Source: Ptychodera flava (taxonomy: Eukaryota; Hemichordata; Enteropneusta; Ptychoderidae). From it: 64,000 bases of DNA. How positions within the stretch are numbered: position 1 is the first letter of the stretch; each line of letters starts with the position of its first letter. A program made the translations under genes and the position numbers. The DNA is taken from assembly GCF_041260155.1 (NCBI RefSeq), contig NC_091935.1, positions 39,517,303 to 39,581,302 on the forward strand, given 5' to 3'. The notes under the pieces were generated by a model that did not search any database, was not told the origin of the DNA, and was given only the letters and a program-made list of their open reading frames with translations. Of this stretch, positions 33,088 through 44,651 are shown piece by piece.

Positions 33088-33345
33088 GTATCATTATATC
33101 ATAACAGTGTATTGATGGCGCAAATACAGAGATCTGATTGGTCAAAGCATGAAAAGAACTGTGGTATATTCGTGAAATACCATGGCTGGCACACGCTCGA
33201 GCTCTCGGCAAGAGCAAATATCCTTTTTTGACGTCCTATGCCAGAATTTCAATTTGATATGACATAATGACAATCACACCCAGCGATGGTATACCACTCA
33301 GTTTTTACCAGTTTACTTCATATATCGCTCATGCATATAATATAT
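33088..33345 (-). mobile_element. Hairpin-plus-MITE composite, copy 1
   Basis: The order is the reverse of the copies at 50.46 and 62.57 kb. First comes the MITE part (ATTATATCATAACAGTGTAT to CAATTTGATATGACATAATG), then the hairpin part (CACACCCAGCGATGGTATAC, TTTTACCAGTTTACTTCATA). It lies immediately next to the right TTAA of the piggyBac-type element, so part of its end may be shared or lost. The hairpin arm here is incomplete. Confidence 0.6.
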
Positions 33346-33442
33346 GAATGAATGAAACAATGAATTCAGTTGTGCATTTCTCCAGGGTGTTCAAAAAGTC
33401 TTGAAAGCGATGGCAAATTGTTAATGATTAGCAGTACCACAG

Positions 33443-34575
33443 GTCCAGTCACAGGTCCAGTAGGCATAATTTGTGATGATTTTTTTCCTATAATTATCAT
33501 AAAAAATAATTATGAATATTAATAATTATTAATATGAATGTTACAGAATATTAAAACTTTTTTACACACAATGTCGTCTACTTTGTGTAAATGCTGTCTG
33601 GAAACTCCATTGTTGTGATAATTATGATTATTGATAAATTATGATTATGATTATTTACACATTGTAATGTGCCTATGTGAACAACCCCTCTGGAAACCCT
33701 TATATAGTTTCACAATCTATGCCAAAATATACAAGTGACACCATTGCCCTGGTTCAGTCTACGGCGAGAGTTACCATTGCCCAGGTTCAGTCTACGGCGA
33801 GAGTTACTACACAGTGTATTATAATATATACACTGTGTAGTAACTCTCGCCGTAGACTGAACCTGGGCAATGGTAACTCTCGCCGTAGACTGAACCTGGG
33901 CAATGGTGTCACTTGTATATTTTGGCATAGATTGTGAAACTGTATGAGCGTTTCCAGAGGTTGTTCACATAAGCACATTACAATGTGTAAAATATGACTT
34001 TATTAATCATATCATAATTTATTCATAATCATAACTATCAAAACAATGGAGTGTCCAGATGGCATTTACACAAAGTAGACGACATTGTGTGTAAAAAAGT
34101 TTAATATTCTGTAACATTCATATTAATAATTTATTAATATTCATAATTATTTTTATGATAATTATAGGAAAAAATCATCACAAATTATGCCTACTGGACC
34201 TGTGGTCCAGTAGGCATAATTTGTGATGATTTTTTTCTTGTTATTATCATAAAAAATAATTATGAATATTAATAAATTATCAATATGAATGTTACAGAAT
34301 ATTAAAACTTTTTTACACTCAATGTCGTCTACTTTGTGTAAATGCTGTCTGGAAACTCCACTGTTGTGACAATTATGATTATTAATAAATTATGATTATG
34401 ATTAATAAAGTCATATTTTACACATTGTAATGTGCTTATATGAACAACCCTCTGGAAACCCTTATATAGTTTCACAATCCATGCCAAAATATACAAGTGA
34501 CACCATTGCCAAGGTTCAGTCTACGGCGAGAGTTACCATTGCCCAGCTTCAGTCTACGGCGAGAGTTACTACACA
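33443..34575. repeat. Three-armed giant palindrome (arm, inverted arm, arm)
   Basis: One ~370-bp arm occurs three times in alternating orientation: ~33450-33822, inverted ~33827-34202, and direct again ~34203-34575. The centres are the AT-rich ACACAGTGTA...TACACTGTGT near 33824 and CTACTGGACC-TGT-GGTCCAGTAG near 34202. Each arm starts GGTCCAGTAGGCATAATTTG and ends GAGAGTTACTACACA. Each holds a duplicated CAGTCTACGGCGAGAGTTAC motif near the end. The arms are nearly identical. It is probably a foldback transposon (arms 1+2) with an extra half copy. Confidence 0.85.
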
Positions 34576-34665
34576 TACACTGTGTATATACAACTCTGTA
34601 GAGAGGTCCATAAAGTCTTTTTCATAAGGGATAGAAATATACCATGGAAATGTACCAAAACTCAC

Positions 34666-36437
34666 CCTGTATGCATGGTGAATCACGTGTCTCGGTGTCT
34701 TTAAGGAATGAGATGCACTAGGTCTTTGAGCATACAGTGTAACTTCCATATCAACAGGGTCATCTGGGTCACACACACCTGCCTGTAAATCAAGCACACA
34801 CAGTAATTGTTAAGACAAATTACACATAAGATCTAAAACTTAATTGGTTTAATCTGTTGTTTCTATAATTCAGATGACACTTTGTCAAATACCATTACAC
34901 ATTCGAATTGACATTATGGGAAAGTTCCATTAACTTAGGAATACCCCACTTCCCTACTTGGTTATCAGAATGATTAATCTCTATGTCAACATTTGCAAAC
35001 AGATTATCTTGAGTGAGTCTTTTCAGACCTGATGTTCCTGTCATAGCACCAGCTGGATAAGATAAACGTGACAATGGAATATTAACACCTTGGGGGTTAA
35101 AGTCTTCTGTTTGTCACCCAAGTTGGTCAGGCAAGGACCTGGGTTTCAGGTACCATTCAAGTTAATGCAGTCTTTCCCTAATGAACCCTGTACAGACTGT
35201 TCAATTCAATTTACATTTTTGTTTGCATCAAAATCATGAAAATGTTTCCCAGATAAAAAATTCAAAGAAATGGCAAATATTCATGCATCAGACAACCAAT
35301 AAAACAACAGAGAATGCCAATTCCCTCTCAATCTTTAAACATGAACCAAAAAAAAAATAGTATTTCAGCGTACAGTCCATAAAGTTGTAGGATCAGAGTA
35401 ATGGTGGATCTGTACAGAGAGATAAAGTTATTTGTAGTGTAAGCCTCTCAGCCTATCGCACTGTTGAAAGTAACTAAAAAGAGCTTACATGTGATGATCT
35501 GTACGTCACGACAAAAATCACAAATTTCACAAAAATATTCTTATCCCTACTAATATCGGTACACCTACTAATAGATCTGTACATATATACTGATCAATGG
35601 CAAAATAAAAGCCAAGTTTTCGGACATCAGCAGCATTCAGATACAGCATTTAAAACCTACCTGTTGTGTTTACCATTGAATACCAGGAAACTTCACTGTT
35701 GTGTTTACCGTTGAATACCAGGAAACTTCACTGTTGTGTTTACCGTTGAATACCAGGAAACTTCACTGTTGTGTTTACCGTTGAATACCAGGAAACTTCA
35801 CTGTTGTGTTTACCATTGAATACCAGGAAACTTCACTGTTGTGTTTACCGTTGAATACCAGGAAACTTCACTGTTGTGTTTATATGTTGTGATATATCCA
35901 TGGATGACAATATACCCGCCAATTGCTCTCACCAAATCCAGAGGGTCCATCTTCACAGGTCCACCTTTCCATTGACGTAAATTGGTACATTCAGGGTACT
36001 GATTCGTTACTGACACTGTAGGGAAATATAATGGTATTTAATGGCATTCACAACTTAGCACAAGTCCCTGTCTCTTGCTTCCTGGGACAAAATCCACTAA
36101 TATGTATGTAATTACAATCATGCTATTGAAAAAATCAGGGTTTGACTATTGTTTTTTTCGTTTAAAAACAGTTACAAAGAGATGTATACCGGGTACGTGA
36201 ACACTTTTTTAATTAATGGCAAGTTTCTTTCTACATCCTCATTTCTAATTTTGTCATGACAAAATTGATCATACAATAGATGTGTATTGTTCTTGTGTGT
36301 CAGTGGTCATTGATGGTGGTGCCGCCGGCAGTGTGTATTAACTATTCACAGTATACATGACCACACTCACCATTGAAAACAATAGGGTTGGACCACACCA
36401 CAGTGGTATGTCTGGGTGTTATATTTTGCTGCCAGAC
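34666..36437 (-). CDS. Unidentified host gene, three internal exons
   Basis: Three minus-strand exons have matching phases. The first, 36371-36437, reads [20 protein letters not shown] then FN and has a donor GTGAGT. The second, 35933-36015, reads [20 protein letters not shown] then KMDPLDL, with acceptor CCCTACAG and donor GTGAGA. The third, 34666-34782, is exactly 39 codons, reads [20 protein letters not shown] then [19 protein letters not shown], and has donor GTGAGT. The composition is protein-like, with N-linked glycosylation-type NIT and NVS sites and cysteines that suit an extracellular or luminal domain. I do not recognise the family. The upstream end of the first exon sits at the edge of a 78-bp minisatellite whose units carry a copy of the AG-GTCTGGCAG acceptor region. 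The intron after the second exon holds a 35-bp minisatellite. Confidence 0.5.
34876..35117 (-). CDS. Open frame of unknown nature between exons
   Basis: A minus-strand frame runs for ~77 codons ([20 protein letters not shown], then [20 protein letters not shown]) with protein-like composition. Its phase does not fit between the neighbouring exons of the host gene and no strong donor is visible. It could be an alternative exon or an unrelated relic. Confidence 0.2.
35662..35880. repeat. 35-bp minisatellite, ~6 units
   Basis: Units of CTGTTGTGTTTACCGTTGAA plus TACCAGGAAACTTCA are almost identical, differing by CCATT/CCGTT. They lie ~50 bp inside the intron after the KMDPLDL exon. Confidence 0.95.
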
Positions 36438-39400
36438 CTAACATCACAGTTACTGTTCATATTGCAGAGACTTATACAGCCTGGAAGGTCATGAACTTTG
36501 CCACCAGACCTTGGTACATCACAGTTACTGTTGATATTGCAGAGGAGACTTATACAGCCTGGAAGGTCATGAACTTTGCTGCCAGACCTTGGTACATCAC
36601 AGTTACTGTTGATATTGCAGAGGAGACTTATACACCCTGGAAGGTCATGAACTTTCCTGCCAGACCTTGGTACATCACAGTTACTGTTGATATTGCAGAG
36701 GAGACTTATACAGCCTGGAAGGTCATGAACTTTGCTGCCAGACCTTGGTACATCACAGTTACTGTGATATTGAAGAGGAGACTTATACACCCTGGAAGGT
36801 CATGAACTAATTGCTGCCAGACCTTGGTACATCACAGTTACTGTTGATATTGCAGAGGAGACTTATACACCCTGGAAGGTCATGAACTTTGCTGCCAGAC
36901 CTTGGTACATCACAGTTACTGTTGATATTGCAGAGGAGACTTATACACCCTGGAAGGTCATGAACTTTGCTGCCAGACCTTGGTACATCACAGTTACTGT
37001 TGATATTACAGAGGAGACTTATACAGCCTGGAAGGTCATGAACTTTGCTGCCAGACCTTGGTACATCACAGTTACTGTTGATATTGCAGAGGAGACTTAT
37101 ACAGCCTGGAAGGTCATGAACTTTGCTGCCAGACCTTGGTACATCACAGTTACTGTTGATATTGCAGAGGAGACTTATACACCCTGGAAGGTCATGAACT
37201 TTGCTGCCAGACCTTGGTACATCACAGTTACTGTTGATATTGCAGAGGAGACTTATACACCCTGGAAGGTCATGAACTTTGCTGCCAGACCTTGGTACAT
37301 CACAGTTAATGTTGATATTACAGAGGAGACTTATACACCCTGGAAGGTCATGCGAACTTTGCCACCAGACCTTGGTACATCACACTTACTGTTGATATTG
37401 CAGAGGAGACTTATACACCCTGGAAGGTCATGCGAACTTTGCTGCCAGACCTTGGTACATCACAGTTACTGTTAATATTGCAGAGGAGACTTATACACCC
37501 TGGAAGGTCATGAACTTTGCTGCCAGACCTTGGTACATCACAGTTAATGTTGATATTACAGAGGAGACTTATACACCCTGGAAGGTCATGCGAACTTTGC
37601 TGCCAGACCTTGGTACATCACAGTTACTGTTGATATTGCAGAGGAGACTTATACACCCTGGAAGGTCATGCGAACTTTGCTGCCAGACCTTGGTACATCA
37701 CAGTTACTGTTAATATTGCAGAGGAGACTTATACCCTGGAAGGTCATGAACTTTGCTGCCAGACCTTGGTACATCACAGTTACTGTTGATATTGCAGAGG
37801 AGACTTATACACCCTGGAAGGTCATGAACTTTGTTGCCAGACCTTGGTACATCACAGTTACTGTTGATATTGCAGAGGAGACTTATACACCCTGGAAGGT
37901 CATGAACTTTGCTGCCAGACCTTGGTACATCACAGTTACTGTTGATATTGCAGAGGAGACTTATACAGCCTGGAAGGTCATGAACTTTGCTGCCAGACCT
38001 TGGTACATCACAGTTACTGTTGATATTGCAGAGGAGACTTATACAGCCTGGAAGGTCATGAACTTTGCTGCCAGACCTTGGTACATCACAGTTACTGTTG
38101 ATATTGCAGAGGAGACTTATACACCCTGGAAGGTCATGAACTTTGCTGCCAGACCTTGGTACATCACAGTTACTGTTGATATTGCAGAGGAGACTTATAC
38201 AGCCTGGAAGGTCATGAACTTTGCTGCCAGACCTTGGTACATCACAGTTACTGTTGATATTGCAGAGGAGACTTATACAGCCTGGAAGGTCATGAACTTT
38301 GCTGCCAGACCTTGGTACATCACAGTTACTGTTGATATTGCAGAGGAGACTTATACAGCCTGGAAGGTCATGAACTTTGCTGCCAGACCTTGGTACATCA
38401 CAGTTACTGTTCATATTGCAGAGACTTATACAGCCTGGAAGGTCATGAACTTTGCTGCCAGATCTTGGTACATCACAGTTACTGTTGATATTGTAGAGGA
38501 GACTTATACAGCCTGGAAGGTCATGAACTTTGCTGCCAGACCTTGGTACATCACAGTTACTGTTGATATTGCAGAGGAGACTTATATAGCCTGGAAGGTC
38601 ATGAACTTTGCTGCCAGACCTTGGTACATCACAGAGTTACTGTTGATATTGCAGAGGAGACTTATACACCCTGGAAGGTCATGAACTAATTGCTGCCAGA
38701 CCTTGGTACATCACAGTTAATGTTGATATACAGAGGAGACTTATACACCCTGGAAGGTCATGAACTAATTGCTGCCAGACCTTGGTACATCACAGTTAAT
38801 GTTGATATTACAGAGGAGACTTATACACCCTGGAAGGTCATGAACGTTGCTGCCAGACCTTGGTACATCACAGTTAATGTGATATTACAGAGGAGACTTA
38901 TACACCCTTGAAGGTCATGAACTTTGCTGCCAGACCTTGGTACATCACAGTTCCTGTTGATATTGCAGAGGAGACTTATACACCCTTGAAGGTCATGAAC
39001 TTTGCTGCCAGACCTTGGTACATCACAGTTACTGTTGATATTGCAGAGGAGACTTATACACCCTGGAAGGTCATGAACTTTGCTGCCAGACCTTGGTACA
39101 TCACAGTTCCTGTTGATATTACAGAGGTGACTTATACAGCCTGGAGGTCATGAACTTTGCCGCCAGACCTTTGGTACATCACAGTTCCTGTTGATATTAC
39201 AGAGGAGACTTATACACCCTGGAAGGTCATGAACTTTCCTGCCAGACCTTGGTACATCACAGTTCCTGTTGATATTGCAGGGGAGCCTAATACAGCCTGG
39301 AAGGTCATGAACTTTGCTGCCAGACCTTGGTACATCACAGTTACTGTTGATATTGCAGAGGAGACTTATACACCCTGGAAGGTCATGAACTTTGCTGCCA

Positions 39401-39460
39401 GACCTTGGTACATCACAGTTCCTGTTGATATTGCAGAGGAGAATGTGGAGATGTTATCAG
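36425..39460. repeat. 78-bp minisatellite, ~39 units, long stop-free frames on both strands
   Basis: Unit spacing of 78 bp (26 codons) was counted from 36551 to 36629. A plus-strand unit reads TYTAWKVMNFAARPWYITVT then VDIAEE. The minus strand reads CNINSNCDVPRSGSKVHDLP then GCISLL. Frames of 197 and 338 codons (+) and 234 codons (-) stay open only because the unit length is divisible by three. Units with small length changes (CATGCGAACTTT, GAACTAATTGC) break them. Neither side has a start, signal sequence or exon that would make it a gene, so I call it a minisatellite in an intron. Confidence 0.85.
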
Positions 39461-39469
39461 GGACCTGAA

Positions 39470-40360
39470 ATCAAGAGAAGAGCAGTTAGCTGTTAGGAAG
39501 GTTTTTCTACGTTTTTATGGGAAAATGCAATCCCAAATTGAATCTTTATAATTTTGCCATACTTTAATTCCCTGGAAAAATTCAAACTGCTCTTGTTTTA
39601 GATTTAGAATAATATTTAGGGGTTGGCATGCACTGTTCTCTGAAACCACCAAACTGCAAGATAAGACTGACGTCACACAAGGTGTAGTACATCAATGAGT
39701 GATAGGATTTATGAGTAATTTGTCCTGTAGAGAATAGTACCTTGATGAATCTTTTGGATGGTTGAAGTAACTTGTGTCAGTAATGTCACAATCTAAGCAC
39801 CATCAGCTAACCAGTGCTTGTAGCCTTCAAGTTACAGCACAAAAGAAGCAAAAGTAAAGTAAAAATACTTGAAAACTACTCAGAAGCAATGCGCTGGATG
39901 TTACATCAAATTTGAGATGCCTGTTACACTATTTCAAATCGGTATTGAAGTTTGCTGATGAAAGTTTGCGATGAATTGTCACAAAGACCACTCAACTGAC
40001 AAAGCAAAGTGCTCTTTCAGTTATAAATTTCAACAAAACTTTTGGGAGTCAATTTTACTGTGACTGAGAAGGAATGATAGAAGTACATGTAAGTTTTAGT
40101 AAAATCTAATTTTTCATAACTCTGAACACCTTCAAAGAAAGAAGTACTTGGCTGCATACCCATTGGTGTTCAATACTACGTTGGGTAATAGATGGTTGCC
40201 TGGTATTGACTTTTGCTTTACGTTCCAACACAGTAATTCAAAGGCAGTAAACAAACATTGCCTCATGGGATATCCTCCCAATACAGGATGTTGAAATTAG
40301 TATCAAGTAATGAAGTAAATCTAATTTTTCTTACGGGACAATTAAGAAAGAAATGAAGGA
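39470..40360. other. No gene recognised
   Basis: Flank of the minisatellite; AT-rich with only short open frames. Confidence 0.4.
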
Positions 40361-40575
40361 ACCTCTTGAGTCTCACATCTCTTGATAAGACATCTCTGGA
40401 CATGACAATAGCGTCATTCTGCTCAGTCAGATACTCCAACTTTTCAATAATTCTGCTGTGTAAAAGTTCAAATGATCTTCATATTTTCCAAATTTCTCTG
40501 ACAACTGACTCTGCCATAATGGTACTGATTTCTTGCAAAGCTTTGATACCATATGGTCCTGCCATCCTCCTGTGG
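40330..40575 (-). pseudogene. Possible decayed exon, family uncertain
   Basis: After an acceptor TTCATCCACAG the minus frame reads RMAGPYGIKALQEISTIMAE then SVVREIWKI. After one TGA it continues RIIEKLEYLTEQNDAIVMSR and LSRDVRLKRFLHFF. It is protein-like and helix-rich, and recalls NCKAP1/HEM-type sequences around their PYG motif, but only loosely. No donor is evident. The single in-frame stop suggests decay. Confidence 0.25.
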
Positions 40576-40734
40576 ATGAATAGACAATTGCTGATTGGTG
40601 AAAGTAATACTGGCCACAACTACAAATCCCTTGCTTGATTTAATGAACATAGTAAATACAGTCAATATATTTATAAATATCTGGAAACTTAGTGAATCAA
40701 AAAGTATCGGTGTAATTTACATGTACCCTATATG

Positions 40735-41655
40735 TGTTGGACATTCAAGACTGTCCTGGTCCCCTGCAAAAGCAAACTTGACAGCTAAGGGTATGAAATC
40801 TTTATTTTCAATTCAAATAGCAATTAAGAAACTTGGTGGAATGTCTATTGAGAATGCTTTTAAGTTGCTTGATGCAGTCATTGTCCCGATTATTTATTAT
40901 GGTAGCGAGGTTTGGGGTTACGAGTATTCAGAATGTATTGAACGTGTACAAACTAGGTTCTGTAGATTTTTAACAGGTGTGAGTAGTAATGTTAATACTG
41001 CAGCTGTATTGGGAGAATGTGGCAGACATCCATTGTATACTTTAAACGATGTATTTCGTATTGGCTGAAACTGATTTTAATGGATAACAATAGATACCCA
41101 AAGGCATGTTATTTAATGTTAAAAAAACTGGATGCGGCTGGTAGACGTACATGGGCCACTTGTGTTAAAAATCTTCTTTTTAAGTATGGATTTGAAAATG
41201 TTTGGTTGGAACAGCAGGTTGGAAATGTAACTGTATTTTTGAATATTTTTGAACAAAGGGTAAAAGAACAAGAATGTTCTGAACAAGAATGGCATACAGA
41301 TATTGTAAATTCTTCAAGGTTAAGTCTTTATTCTGAATTTAAAACAATGCTTGAGCCAGAAAAGTATTTAAATTATTTGAGCCACGACCGTAAGAGAATA
41401 CTTGCAAACTTTCGCTGCTCTACTCAGAAATTTAGTATTGAAATTGGTCGTCATAGAAACTTGCCAGTCAGACAAAGAATTAGCATGTATTGTAAAAACT
41501 TTGAAAATTTGTCTAAACGAATTTTTTTGCCTGTGTGAAAATGAAGTATTTACAGTGTACCTGAAGTTATGTACCATCTCACGGAATTTTCAAGACTTTG
41601 TATTTCTCTGTTGTGCGATGGGCTGTGGCCCTTAATTGAAATAAAGCACTACATG
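40735..41655 (+). pseudogene. Non-LTR retrotransposon, C-terminal part of ORF2 and 3' end
   Basis: Two overlapping frames carry the post-RT region. The first reads AKANLTAKGMKSLFSIQIAI, VIVPIIYYGSEVWGYE, ECIERVQTRFCRFLTGV and AAVLGECGRHPL. The second continues DVFRIGWLKL, RRTWATCVKNLLFKYGFE, HDRKRILANFRCSTQKFSIE and GRHRNLPVRQR. The YGSEVWG, RVQ..FC and FRCS..K..IE.GRH motifs are typical for the C-terminus of I/CR1-like LINEs. There is one frame change near 41040. The 3' end is GGCTGTGGCCCTTAATTGAA then ATAAA (~41650). The palm domain upstream is missing (5' truncation). Confidence 0.7.
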
Positions 41656-41659
41656 TGCG

Positions 41660-42135
41660 CATGACTACACAGTAACCTTATGAGGGACAGAATGTTTCTC
41701 ATCTCGTCACAAAATATCATGGGGTAGACAGGTAGATGATTTCATTGACAAAACGATAATCTTTTATCGAGCTGAGAATGTGAATAGTCAACGGGATGTA
41801 CATTATCCAGCAACGAATGCTGAATGCTGACACGAAAAGAATCTGTTGCTTAACTATAAACTATGAACTCACAGTCTAGTATTGATAAGTCACATGACCA
41901 TTTGCCTAGACATATACGTAGGCACTATCGTACTTTTATATCGCATTGTTGAAGTTGGATCTCAAGACTTGAAGAGTCAGAACAAGTCAGTGGATTAGGG
42001 TGATCAAATTACTGTCACCAGGTTCGGCATGGTTGAACGGTCATCCTTTCTTCACACTGAATCAAGTACTGTAACTAGCGGAGTAGTCGTCATGGTAACA
42101 CCGCAATGAATCCATCTCAAAGATCTCATGGACTT
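41660..42135. other. No gene recognised
   Basis: Spacer between the LINE 3' end and a foldback element, with no open frame or repeat worth noting. Confidence 0.4.
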
Positions 42136-42656
42136 AAGCAAAAAATCTTAGACTGGAGCGAGAAAGTGACACTTTCTCGCAATTGGTAAGAATCTCGTTA
42201 TCCTCACTGCTCACCAGTGAGAATTAAACAACTCTCAATGGTGAGCAGTGAGAAATTAGACACAGGTGAGAATCAACCGGACTCACAAGTCATTGGTAAG
42301 AATCAGCCAGATTTCTTGTTCAGTTGTGTGAATCGGTCTGGTTAATTCTCACCAGTGAACAATGAGTCTGGTTAATTCTCACCAGTGAACAGATAGTCTG
42401 GTTGATTCTCACCAGTGAATGATGAGTATAATACATTCTCACTGTGAAAATTACCATTCTCACAGTGCTTGGTGAGAATTTCCATTCTCATTGGTGAGAA
42501 TCTGATATCTCACCAAGGAGTGCATTTCTCATTGCTCAGCAGTGAGAATTCAAAAATTCTCACTGTTAGAAGTGAGAATGACAAGAGATCCTCACCAATT
42601 GCGAGAAAGCTAAGCGTCACTTTCTCACTCCAGTCTCGCAATTTTTTCCTATACTG
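42136..42656. mobile_element. Foldback element packed with TTCTCACCAGTGA motifs
   Basis: The ends are ~60-bp inverted repeats, imperfect by small indels. The left has AGACTGGAGCGAGAAAGTGA and TTTCTCGCAATTGGTAAGAA. The right has the complement of GACTGGAGTGAGAAAGTGAC and CTCGCAATTGGTGAGGA. The interior holds about 18 copies of TTCTCAC(CAG)TGA or its complement at 15-40 bp spacing in both orientations. No coding sequence is present. It looks like a non-autonomous DNA transposon with many internal binding-site-like repeats. Confidence 0.75.
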
Positions 42657-42924
42657 ATGCTTAAACTAACATAATGATTATCATGAAGACACCACGGTCT
42701 GCCCATCATACGGATCGTGCATAACAACTAATGGAGCGTTGGTGCCGAGGTGTTGTCATGGCAACATCACATTCCCTTCTTCATACAGACCGCTTTATAA
42801 GTAACAGAGCGTTGGTCTCTGGTTGTTGTCATGGCACAACTAACGGACCGACGGCCAGATTTTTTCTTTCTAGAGCACAAGGTCACACTTAACAAAATCA
42901 TGTAAATGTATTCCAGATATTCGA

Positions 42925-44651
42925 AGAAACCTGAGTTCCATTGATTGCAATCAACAGATCATCAATAGAGAAACCAACTGTACGTCCACATTTCCATCAT
43001 TTGAACCAGCCAAAGCAGAAGACATAAAAACTCTCATCATGCAATCGCCTACCAAACCGTGTTCTCTTGACCCACTTCCTACATCAGTATTGAAACAATG
43101 CCTGGACAATTTACTGCAGTATTTAACCACAACAATCAACTTATCTCTCCGATCTGGACATGTACCTACCACACTTAAATCTGCTCTTGTAACTCCATTA
43201 CTGAAGAAGCAGTCGCTGGATATTAACACTGTTAAGAACTACCGTCCCGTATCCAATTTACCATTCCTCTCGAAAGTCCTGGAAAAAGTTGTTGCAGTTC
43301 AACTTAATGCCTACTTCACTACCAACTCCTTACTAGAGCCACTACAATCTGCATACAGACGATATCACAGTACTGAGACAGCTCTCTTGAAAGTTCACAA
43401 TGATATCTGCCTATCTCTTGATTCCGGTAAGAGTGTTATACTTGTCCTCCTGGATCTATCAGCAGCATTCGACACCATAGATCACACCATACTGTTGAAC
43501 CGGCTGTCTGACCTTGGCGTTACAGCTGTTGCCCATAAATGGCTCGAATCATATCTTATGGACAGGTACCAGTCTGTAGCAATTGCAAATGTTACGAGTA
43601 AACCCCATCTTCTTCAGTTCGGTGTACCTCAAGGGTCAGTCCTCGGTCCACTTTTGTTTAATATATACATCTCTCCACTTGGAAAACTCATTCGTCAACA
43701 TAACTTGGAATTTCACCAGTATGCAGATGACAACCAATTGTACCTGTCTTTCTTTAACAATGACTCACTGTCCGCTGTCAGCTCTATTGAGGCCAGTATC
43801 TGTGACATCAAACTCTGTATGACACAAAACATGCTACAACTCAACGACTCAAAAACAGAGGTCATTCTCATTCGTTCGAAGTTTGACCATTCTCAAAATC
43901 CTGTCAGTCAAATCACCATTGGCTCAAATGTTATTACGCCAGTCAAATCAGCCCGGAATATTGGAGTTATCTTTGACAATACCCATATGTTTCACAAGCA
44001 TATCCAAACAACCTGCCGGTCAATTTATGCCCATCTACGTCGAATCGGATCCATCAGGAAATATCTGAGCAAGGAAACTTGTCAGGTATTAATACATGCT
44101 GTATTGTCGTCAAAATTGGATTACTGTAACTCACTTCTATACGGTCTCCCCAGATCCAATATCGGGCTGCTTCAACGAGCTCAAAATACCGCAGCCAGAA
44201 TCGTCACCCGTTCAAGAAGAACAGATCACATATCGCCAGTACTTCGCAGTCTTCATTGGTTGCCAGTTCAGTACAGACTTGACTACAAAATTCTCCTGCT
44301 AACTTACAAAGCTCTCAAAGGTCTGACCCCAGTCTACATTCAGGATCGGATCAAGCCATATAAACCCCGTCGTTCATTACGCTCCAACTCTAAGAACCTG
44401 CTGTGTGTACTCAACTACAGACTTAAAACGTATGGTGGACGTGCTTTCTCCATCACAGCACCACAACTCTGGAATGCTCTACCTTCTGACATTCGACAGG
44501 CCCAAAGTGTTAACATTTTTAAACAAAAACTCAAGACTCATTTATTTGCCAAAGCGCATGAACACTGATGTTAAAAACTCAGCGCCTTTGAAAATAACAT
44601 GGTTATTGATCCTGGCGCTTTATAAATGTTTTTGATTGATTGATTGATTGA
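42925..44651 (+). mobile_element. L2/CR1-type LINE, 5'-truncated, whole RT reading frame
   Basis: The element ends with GGCGCTTTATAAATGTTTTT and a (GATT)n tail (~44630-44651), the 3' signature of L2/CR1-clade LINEs. It contains the reverse-transcriptase frame at 42972-44567. Endonuclease and ORF1 are missing, as expected from 5' truncation during target-primed reverse transcription. The tail is cut by a hAT-like MITE. The uninterrupted frame shows it is young compared with the other LINE pieces here. Confidence 0.8.
42972..44567 (+). CDS. Reverse transcriptase of the L2/CR1-type LINE (partial ORF2)
   Basis: This enzyme copies LINE RNA into the genome at a nicked site. The frame is open from 42972, just after a stop; the first ATG is at 43039, giving 509 residues. 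From that ATG, RT motifs come in order: NYRPVSNLPFLSKVLEKVV (~74-92), LLDLSAAFDTIDH (~137-149), FGVPQGSVLGPLLFNIYIS (~194-212), and QYADD with the catalytic aspartates at ~230-231. SKTEVILIRSK and the ARNIGVIFD block follow. The C-terminal region has LSSKLDYCNSLLYGLP, RAQNTAARIVTR, LHWLPVQYRLDYKILLLTYK and PQLWNALPSDIR, which is highly typical of the CR1/L2 group. No stop or frame change interrupts it. The upstream endonuclease is absent, so the protein would not be functional alone. Confidence 0.9.

Noticed and set aside
36425-39460. Open frames of up to 338 codons read as a tandem-repeat protein
   Set aside because: Both strands are open only because the 78-bp unit is a multiple of three. 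Units with indels break the frame, and no start or exon context supports a protein.
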